From Peromyscus leucopus (lineage: Eukaryota; Chordata; Mammalia; Rodentia; Cricetidae), in assembly GCF_004664715.2 (NCBI RefSeq), contig NC_051066.1, positions 81,803,735 through 81,867,734 of the forward strand: a DNA stretch of 64,000 nucleotides, read 5' to 3'. Positions 57,176 through 64,000 of the stretch are shown piece after piece. A program made the position numbers and the translations under genes. The notes below the pieces were generated by a model. That model was not told where the DNA came from, ran no database searches, and was given only the letters and a program-made list of their open reading frames with translations. Numbering within the stretch: position 1 is the stretch's first letter; every line of letters begins with the position of its first letter.

Positions 57176-57236
57176 TCCTCCTCCTCTTCCTCTTCCTCCT
57201 TCTCCCCCCACCTTCTCTTCTGTCTCCCCCTCCCAG
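57176..57236. repeat. CT-rich polypyrimidine tract
   Basis: Imperfect CCT/CTT units with few purines. Confidence 0.9.
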
Positions 57237-57799
57237 TTTAGGGGTAATCTCATACTGGTCAGGACTTCTATGTTCCAAGTAATAGACAGCTTGTCATAAA
57301 CTCTCTTGAAAGGTCGGACTAGACTGTGTCTCATACTTGAAACAATTCAAAGGTGCATGTGGCTTTAGAGGGGGCCTTGACATGGGCTGAAATATGACCA
57401 GTGCACTCTCTTTCTCTCTATTTCAAAGCTCCATTTCTTATAAATTGGCCCCATGCTTAGGCCTATGACTGTTACCTTGGCCTTTCAAAATGACTGTCAG
57501 CGATGTGAGGGACGAAGGTTAAGGGAAACTTGAGGGAATCTGGGGATGGCTTTCTTAGCTGACTTGAACCCTTGTAGTCACCCTACACAGAATAGACAGA
57601 GCCATAGAGGAAAAAAATTGAATGACTTTATCTTAGATAGGAACTCTGCTTTGCTGGGCCTAAAGTACAGAGGTCTGACTCACAGGGAAACTGAGGCTGT
57701 TGGAGAGAGAAGATGGAGGAATGAATATGGCCGACATGTAACCACCGTGAGTTGTTTACTAAACATGGAAACCATGGGTGTCTCCTTTGGAAGGCCCTC
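57237..57799. other. Unique intronic sequence
   Basis: Nothing recognised. Confidence 0.45.
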
Positions 57800-57804
57800 T
57801 TTCT

Positions 57805-57945
57805 TCTTTGGTGTTTGGGACAGGACTCTCACTCTGTAGGAAGGCCAGCCTGGAGCTTGCTGTGTGACTCGGAATGACCTCCACCTTCCACCAATCCCTC
57901 TGTCCTATCTTCAAGTGCTGGGGGATGGTGGAGCTCATGTTTTGG
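57805..57945 (-). repeat. Old B1 SINE, minus
   Basis: 'gggacaggactctcactctg', 'aaggccagcctggagcttgc' and 'cttcaagtgctgggggatgg' are reversed B1 landmarks. The copy is strongly diverged. Confidence 0.75.
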
Positions 57946-59075
57946 AACATAATCACACCGCTTTGTTGCCTGTTTTATGATAACTGATAATTCAGCGTTG
58001 CCCTCAATAGATGGCAGAGAAGGCTCTCTTGGCAATCTCAATGGCTGAGATTTCTAACCTCTGTCCTTGGTTTATAAATTTACTATTTGAATAAAAATGG
58101 ACAGATTCAATCCAAAGTCCCCCCAACTATTTCTGACAGTTCTTCCTTCCTCTTTTTTTTTTTTTTTTTTAAATCACAGTTTCCTTGGAAAAACCAATCT
58201 TTCTTTTCCCCCACCACGAGTAGGCTTTTCCCCCACCGGCTTCTTTCTGTAGAACTCTTTTCTTTCCCGATTTGAAAGCTCTCCTATGAGCCTCTTTAGA
58301 CCTTTTATTACACTTTCCGGCCGTCACATGAATTCTAGATGAGAGAATGCCCTTTCCATACTCTCTGCCATGTGGCACTGAGTGCGTCTGTTTACTTCAG
58401 TTTCCATCAATTAAAAATACTACAGTGCCTTTTTATTAAGTCGGTTGTGGACGCTGGAGGGGAGGGACTGAGACTTCTTCTTTTCAAGTACTTGGACATT
58501 AGTAAACTTTTCTTGAGGATCCAGTCTAGAAAAATAGATTGCTGGCCAGAAATAGAAGCAGAACTTTTTTTCTTCTAAATGAAGGAAGTCATTGTTTAAA
58601 ATAATACTTAAATGTCTTTAAAGAGACTAATTGTTCCCTTCCTTTTTAAAGTATTTCTGAGCCCATTTTTAAGAGTTGGTATCCTCCTGCTATTTTTAAA
58701 GCATTATGCAGTGATTTTATGTAGCGTTGCTAATAGTGAAGCCTTGCTAATCCTTCATGTCCGGCCGGGTTGAGTCTACAGACTAGTGGTGACGTTTGCT
58801 GTCATGGAATGGGATGGATGAGTTTATACTGCTGGTGTTGCTTATAGAGTTTGGGTGGGGGTGGGTTGGGTTGTTTGTTTTATTTTTTTGCCTCTTGTTG
58901 TTTTCAGATTATTGTTAATCTAAAGGAATGCTTCTATCTGTGGTTGCTTCTTGGTAACAGGAACAGCCTAGAAAACAGTTATGATGAAGAAGCATTCAAT
59001 GGGAACTCTCAGTTTTATTTACTTGAACATTTAAAGAAGAGCCCAGGCAACATCTGCAAGCTCTTTGATACAGAT
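57946..59075. other. Unique intronic sequence, repeat-poor
   Basis: No interspersed repeat recognised. A T20-class run lies at 58152-58170. Confidence 0.45.
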
Positions 59076-59076
59076 T

Positions 59077-59130
59077 CCCCACCCCCCACTTCCACCTCCC
59101 CACCCCTCCCCTCAACCCCCACCCCGCTCT
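59077..59130. repeat. C-rich low-complexity tract
   Basis: CCCC-rich runs separated by A, AT or T. The minus strand has several closely spaced G3-G6 runs. Confidence 0.9.
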
Positions 59131-59730
59131 AGGCCAGGCTTCCCAGAGTCTTGACTCTGACAGCACCCCAAGGAGACATAACAAGGTGCTGACTTACAGT
59201 CAATGGTTTGATGAAATGAATTTATGCAGGACAGTGGGTTCCCAGTATCAACACCTGGATGTTTACACAGGATAGTCTCCTAGAATGTAACCAAGTTTCC
59301 AACTGTGATAGAAAATATATGCTGTTTACTTTCAGAATCTGAAGTAAGGTATGTGTTTTGGAGGGGTAGGGGATTATAGAGATTAAATTGTCATGAACAG
59401 TTTTGCTTAAATGCACAGGGCCAGGAAAACTTTCACTCTACATGAAGAAGATTTAGCTACTGCAGTCAACTTCCAGGGAATATCTATTTCTTCAGGGTCC
59501 TTTCATTGTATGCCAGTCTCAGGACGATAGCCCCTGGACTCTGAGTTCTCTTTCTTTATCCTGTGATAGTCATGGTACCTGTAATGCATTGTAAATTCCA
59601 GAAACAAGAGCATCCTTTTCACACCACCAAGGACAGATACCTGCTTTCAATTTCACTGTGGCAAAGAAGATCTCATTGAGGCCTGTTCTCAGCTACCTGG
59701 GTTACAACACTGTTTCCTACCAGGTTTCTC
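59131..59730. other. Unique intronic sequence
   Basis: Nothing recognised. Confidence 0.45.
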
Positions 59731-59734
59731 TTGT

Positions 59735-59986
59735 AATTCTTTTTAATTGTACCAAAATATATAACATCCAGTTTACCATCTCAGCTATTTCTAAGTGGAT
59801 ATCAGTGGTACTGACTATATTCCCATTATAGCATGACACACATCAACTTCCGCCTCCTGAACTCCAACTGAAATTCTCTGTCACCTAAGCAGGAACTTCT
59901 GTTTCCTCTTCACCTGGCAAGTCTGTCTACTGACTGCTCCTGTGAGCTTGGTGACTCTAGACAACTCATACAAATGGAATTAGATT
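59735..59986 (-). mobile_element. Ancient L1 3'-end fragment, part 1, minus
   Basis: 'aaaatatataacatccagtt', 'taccatctcagctatttcta', 'ctccaactgaaattctctgt' and 'actcatacaaatggaattag' follow the reversed 3' region of old L1M elements. It continues after an insertion, at 60393. Confidence 0.75.
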
Positions 59987-59987
59987 G

Positions 59988-60392
59988 TTAAAGAAAACCT
60001 GAGCCTATTCACATACAACAAAGTTTACATAAGCAAGAAAAAGACTCTAGAACCAGGCAGTACTCTCTCTGCACCTACCACCACCGCCCCCATACAATGT
60101 GTCCATCTATTTATTCAGCTTGAGAAACAGAAAAGGGCATAGATAAAGCACTCAGTTGGTGCAGCTGGACATTTGCCTCACTTGGGCTTAGTCTGGCAGC
60201 CTGCAGTTTGGGATTAGCCAAGGGGTCATCTGCTGTGATTGGCTGAGGTTTAGCCACTGAGTTGCAGGAGTTTACTTTTTGATTGCCTTACAAATTGCGC
60301 CACAAGCCAGATTGCCATTCAACTTTTTATGAAGGATACTTAGGGCCAAAACTTTATCATTCAAATTCAGAGGCTAGTTTCAACCAAATTCA
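59988..60392. mobile_element. Unclassified insertion splitting the L1
   Basis: About 405 bp separate two halves of what reads as one L1 3' end, so this stretch was probably inserted later. I do not recognise it. It has no poly(A) tail, and its ends and duplication are not clear by eye. Confidence 0.4.
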
Positions 60393-60720
60393 TTTCGGTT
60401 CAAGCATGCAATCTTTATTGTTTTGTTTCCAGCATATTTCACTTAGCATGGTGCCTAAAAGGGTTCCAATGCAACATGTCTCAGAATTTCCTTTCTTTTG
60501 AGGGCTGAATGCTATTCCGTTGTATGCATGTATATATACTACGTTTTGTTACCTATTGCATTGTATTTTTATACTGTGCTCTGTTTATCCATTCATCTGC
60601 AGATGGGTATAGGGTTGTTTCGTAATATGGATTCTAAATACTGCTGCTGTGATCACCTCTGTACAAAGCCCCGCCTCTACTTCCTGCTGTGCTATGTGGT
60701 AATTATATGTCTAACTTGTT
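60393..60720 (-). mobile_element. Ancient L1 3'-end fragment, part 2, minus
   Basis: 'catatttcacttagcatggt', 'ttccaatgcaacatgtctca', 'gggctgaatgctattccgtt', 'tttatccattcatctgcaga' and 'taaatactgctgctgtgatc' follow the same reversed L1 order, continuing part 1. Confidence 0.8.
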
Positions 60721-61383
60721 AAGGAATTATGCCATAGTGGTTGCCTGCCGTCCAGTCTGACCAGCAATGTCTCAGGTGGTTTTCAGCAGAAATCATTCCC
60801 ACCTCACACTGCTCCCAATAACACAACTCTGGGACTCTTGATTGTCGCCAGAGATCTTTTTCCATGGAGCGTTAAGGAGAGGGACCAAACTTCACACTTG
60901 ACATTGTGGCCAAGGGATGTAGACATGCATGAGAAGAGGATATTGTAGTCTAACAGAGGAAGGGAACGTTTAAAGCAGAGACAGCACCATCTGAACTTAA
61001 ACAAAACACACTTCAAGCAGAGTGTAGAACTCCCATCTGCCCGGCACTACAGTATTGGATGCACCTGGTCTGCTGTGTGTGTGTGCCGTTTTAACGGCTG
61101 TGTTCATGGTGTCTGCAGACTACAACAGATGCCAGACAGACTCTTAGACAAAGCCTCCTTGTTGCTGTTTGCCACCAGATAGTTCAGTCCAGGTCCTTTT
61201 GTTTCTGAGAAAATCAATGTCTGTTTGGATTTCTGACAACACTTCCTACCTCTGAGCAAAACTAATTTCGATACTCCGCATATTCCGTTCAGAACTTCCA
61301 AAGAAAAAGAAGTGTCATATTCGGCCTGTTGCCCAACCTTGACTTGCAGATGGAGGGTCTCGGGGAGCAGGAGAGGGAGGGGT
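60721..61383. other. Unique intronic sequence
   Basis: Nothing recognised. Confidence 0.45.
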
Positions 61384-61390
61384 CAGGAGG

Positions 61391-61742
61391 TGTGGTGGTC
61401 TGAGTAAGAATGGCCTCCCTAGGCTCACAGATTTGATGCTTAGGGAGTGGCACTGTTTGAAAGGATCAGGTGTGGCCTTATTGGAGGCAGTGTGTCATGG
61501 GGATAGGCTTTAGGGTTTCCAAAGCCCAAGCCAGGCCCAGCGTTCCTGCTGCTCGCAGTTCCGGATGTAGACTCTCAGCTACTTCTCCAGCACTGTGTCT
61601 CTCTGTGTGCCAAGCCGTGCTTCCCCCCATGATGGAGTAATGAACTAAATCTCTGACACTGTACATAAGTCCCAGATAAATGCTTTCTCTCACAAGAGTT
61701 ACCATGGTCATGGTGTCTCTTCACAGCAACAGAACACTAAAA
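61391..61742 (+). mobile_element. Rodent interspersed repeat (URR1-like), complete-looking
   Basis: The 352-bp unit runs from 'tgtggtggtctgagtaagaa' to 'cagcaacagaacactaaaa'. Its inner landmarks are 'tgtggccttattggaggcag', 'aagcccaagccaggcccagc' and 'gttaccatggtcatggtgtc'. Direct copies of caggagg flank it (61384-61390 and 61743-61749), as expected for a nonautonomous transposon. Family name is from memory and uncertain. Confidence 0.8.
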
Positions 61743-61749
61743 CAGGAGG

Positions 61750-62150
61750 GTGTTATTTCTGATTTCTGATAACTTTGCTACCTTGAGCCAGCCTTAGAGT
61801 TCTATGGCACCAAGGAGAATGCTTCTGTGTAAAAAATGTTGTGGATCTGAAAACTGCTCTGCTGAGTGCTCTGTGATCTTCCTGTCAAGGCCCCTCCTTG
61901 TGCTGAGACCCCAAAGCCCTGCCATGGCTGCTCCTTTAGGACAGTTGCTGCAAGCTCTCAGGAGAACCCTCATTCCAGAAGTCACACTTTGAGTTTTCTT
62001 TTCTTTTTCTATATTGTAAAATTAGAGTTGTCATAAGGACATATGTTTCAAACCAGATATTTCATGGTCCCAGGAAAGTCTTCCTTAGGAAACTGTATTT
62101 ATTTATGAGCGTTTTAGCACTACTCACAGAAAGTTACTCAACGAGGGTGG
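61750..62150. other. Unique intronic sequence
   Basis: Nothing recognised. Two fully overlapping opposite-strand frames of about 62 codons (61794-61992) are treated as chance. Confidence 0.45.
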
Positions 62151-62158
62151 CAAAGCAT

Positions 62159-62328
62159 TTTTTTTTTTTTTTTTTTTTATGGTTTTTCAAGACAGGGTTT
62201 CTCTATGTAGCTTTGCACCTTTCCTGGAACTCGCTTTGGAGACCAGGCTGGCCTCGAACTCACAGAGATCTGCCTGGCTCTGCCTCCCTAGTGCTGGGAT
62301 TAAAGGCGTGCACCACCAACGCCCGGCA
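62159..62328 (-). mobile_element. B1 SINE, minus, cricetid type
   Basis: A T21 tail (to 62178) is followed by the whole reversed B1: 'caagacagggtttctctatg', 'tagctttgcacctttcctgg', 'agaccaggctggcctcgaac' and 'gggattaaaggcgtgcacca', ending 'cgcccggc'. Near-identical caaagcat (62151-62158) and cgaagcat (62329-62336) flank it. The 'gctttgcacctttcctgg' form is the main evidence for a cricetid host. Confidence 0.95.
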
Positions 62329-62336
62329 CGAAGCAT

Positions 62337-62910
62337 CTTTAGTAGATGGCTTGTGGATAAATTTAAATCTCTGAGGAGTAAACAAAAATTATTTTATCTT
62401 CCTAGCTCTACAAAATCACCCCTACTAATTTTAAGCCTGGGTTTTCCAATGTCTCCTGGTGGAGTCAGCACTGTTATATTGGCCATGTTTGCCTAACATG
62501 TGGTTCCAAGTGTAAGTCTCAGGCATGACCCAAGCACTGGTCGTCATTGTCTGGACCCATCTGTGAGTCCCAGCGTCCCGCAGTGGCATGGGAAATCCTG
62601 ACTTTATCAGCCAGGTGATATGTATGCCCACTAACCTGTGAGAATACTGGCTTTGAAGCTGCAGGTGTTTGGTTTGGCTGTGAACTTCTTTCTAGATTTG
62701 GGCAGTGTAAGTTGGCACTTGATGGGGGACATCTTTCTGCCTCTTTCCTGTAAAACTAAATTTAAATCCAATTAACTAGAAGCTAGGCTGGGTAGGAAAT
62801 GGCTAATTGTAAGATTTTTTTTTTTTAATTTTATTTTTAAGATACTTCTTTTTAATGACTTGTTTCACTTCAAGCCCATTCTGCTGTGTTGTGGGGTGGG
62901 GGGCATGAAA
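62337..62910. other. Unique intronic sequence
   Basis: Nothing recognised. A T-rich run lies at about 62815-62845. Confidence 0.45.
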
Positions 62911-62911
62911 C

Positions 62912-63025
62912 TTAGGAAAGCCAATTATGCTTTCTGCACCCAGTAATGTGATTTTGGATGGCCCCCGTCCCACTTTATTCACTTATAAAATGAGGCTGTC
63001 GCACTAATATTGTATAATCTCATTT
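62912..63025 (+). repeat. Possible MIR, plus
   Basis: 'gtaatgtgattttggatggc' followed by 'ttattcacttataaaatgag' resembles the MIR core ('gtgaccttgggcaa...tcatctgtaaaatggg'). Confidence 0.55.
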
Positions 63026-63623
63026 TTTCCTCCTCCACCCTCAAACCATTTTTTCATGCATGGAACTAGGAAAATCTTAATGATCTAACCTTAAAAAGAA
63101 ATCTCACTTAAGACAAAAGAAAAGTGAGCTTCAAGCAGACTGGAGGTGCTACCTTGGGACAACCTTTAGGGAAGTCTGAGGGACCCCAAGATTCTGGGCT
63201 TCTCCCGGTGTACTATGAAGTACATTCTGTGTCCCACAAGAACTCTTCTACCCAGTAATACCCGACTAGCATTAAGTGCTGCAGCAGAGGTTGCACTGGA
63301 CCTTTGGAAATTAGGAGTTTACTGTAGCTTGGTTGGCTCATTTGCATCATCAAACTGTTTCTTCACTCAGAAGTTGCAGATTCTGGGGAAACAGACATGG
63401 CTGTGGCCATCTCCTAATACACACTGTGTGACTATTGGAAATCCTGCAGGAAGCCAAGACAGCATGTGTTGTAGTTTTTATTGTGACCCTCTGGCATATT
63501 GAAAAGAAAACATTTATTTTTCCTTCCTGTTTGTTCTTAGAACTATAAATTTTCAGGATCATGTTGTCCCTTTATGTGTACCTAGACTGCATGTGGCACA
63601 CGCAGTCCTTTTACAGGAATAAA
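63026..63623. other. Unique intronic sequence
   Basis: Nothing recognised. Confidence 0.45.
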
Positions 63624-63635
63624 CACACATGCGCG

Positions 63636-63687
<52 letters not shown>
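63624..63687. repeat. (CG)n-(CA)n alternating purine-pyrimidine tract
   Basis: A short CACATG lead, then a run of GC units (about 63631-63643), then about 22 CA units. The strictly alternating pattern favours left-handed Z-DNA. Confidence 0.95.
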
Positions 63688-63688
<1 letters not shown>

Positions 63689-64000
63689 ACAGAGAGTAGG
63701 GGAGAGATGGGTGTTCATATAATGAACTCATCTACTCTGCTTGACTGCCCAGATCGTATGTGGAACGTGACCAGGACACCTGTTACCCAGATATGATCAG
63801 ACTGATTTTGCTGGCTGAGTTCCAGTGCCCTTCCTCTGACACTGTCGCATGTTTATTGCTCTTAACTGAGAGCCATTTAGCAGGCAAGGATACAAGCTCT
63901 GTTCACACCTCCTTCAGCTGAGCCCATCTGTCTAAGCCTTCATCTACAGGTCTGGTAGCTCCTCAACCAGCGGAAGGAACTTGGGGCTTTCCATAATCGT
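63688..64000. other. Unique intronic sequence to the window end
   Basis: Nothing recognised in the last 313 bp. Confidence 0.45.

Larger units (their letters stand above)
27002..64000 (+). other. Mpped2: Downstream intron of Mpped2 (partial)
   Basis: From the donor to the end of the window I recognise no further MPPED2 coding exon. In particular I do not see the expected continuation after Gly-Ala-Pro-Trp, so this intron exceeds 37 kb. Noncoding or alternative exons cannot be excluded. Confidence 0.7.

Noticed and set aside
57176..57236. CT-rich tract as a splice-acceptor polypyrimidine tract
   Set aside because: No AG followed by a recognisable MPPED2 reading frame follows it.

Overview
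The window is rodent genomic DNA, most likely from a cricetid (hamster, vole or deer-mouse group). The evidence is the density of B1, B2/B3, B4 and ID SINEs, mixed with ancient mammalian MIR, L2 and L1 remnants and long (CA)n/(TG)n microsatellites. The B1 copies at 15656 and 62159 carry the 'gctttgc(a/g)cctttcctgg' type of sequence that I associate with Cricetidae rather than with house mouse. The species call is inference.

The only protein-coding feature I can support is one internal exon on the + strand at 26776-27001 (226 bp). It encodes the GNHE-motif segment of metallophosphoesterase MPPED2 and has a textbook acceptor and a GTAAGT donor. Everything else reads as intron: at least 26.8 kb upstream and at least 37 kb downstream. 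All other open frames look like chance ORFs, many running through simple repeats or SINEs.

Layout: 1-15.6 kb is intron with scattered B1/B2/B4 copies and a 148-bp LTR-like element with target-site duplications (6379). 15.6-17.5 kb holds a young B1 with a perfect 17-bp duplication, followed by a repeat-poor block with paired octamer and homeodomain-like motifs. 17.5-24.3 kb is rich in microsatellites, including a 105-bp CCCTT/CCCCT tract. 24.4-25.4 kb is locally enriched in CpG. The exon follows at 26.8 kb. 27-40 kb contains old MIRs, a 470-bp cricetid composite repeat (34.3 kb) and large GGAA, GT and GA arrays. 40.1-42.5 kb is again nearly free of interspersed repeats. 44.4 kb has a four-copy 36-bp minisatellite. 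44.6-49.5 kb is a nested graveyard of a degraded L1 split by younger insertions. 49.5-64 kb is intron with SINEs, a split ancient L1 3' end (59.7-60.7 kb), and a complete-looking 352-bp rodent repeat (61.4 kb).

I see no CRISPR, no operon, no intact mobile-element gene, no rRNA and no functional tRNA gene. No clearly novel biological system is visible. The most interesting leads are the two candidate regulatory blocks, the CpG-enriched segment 1.4-2.4 kb upstream of the exon, the family of 148/517-bp elements flanked by 7-bp duplications, and the 36-bp minisatellite that keeps an antisense frame open.
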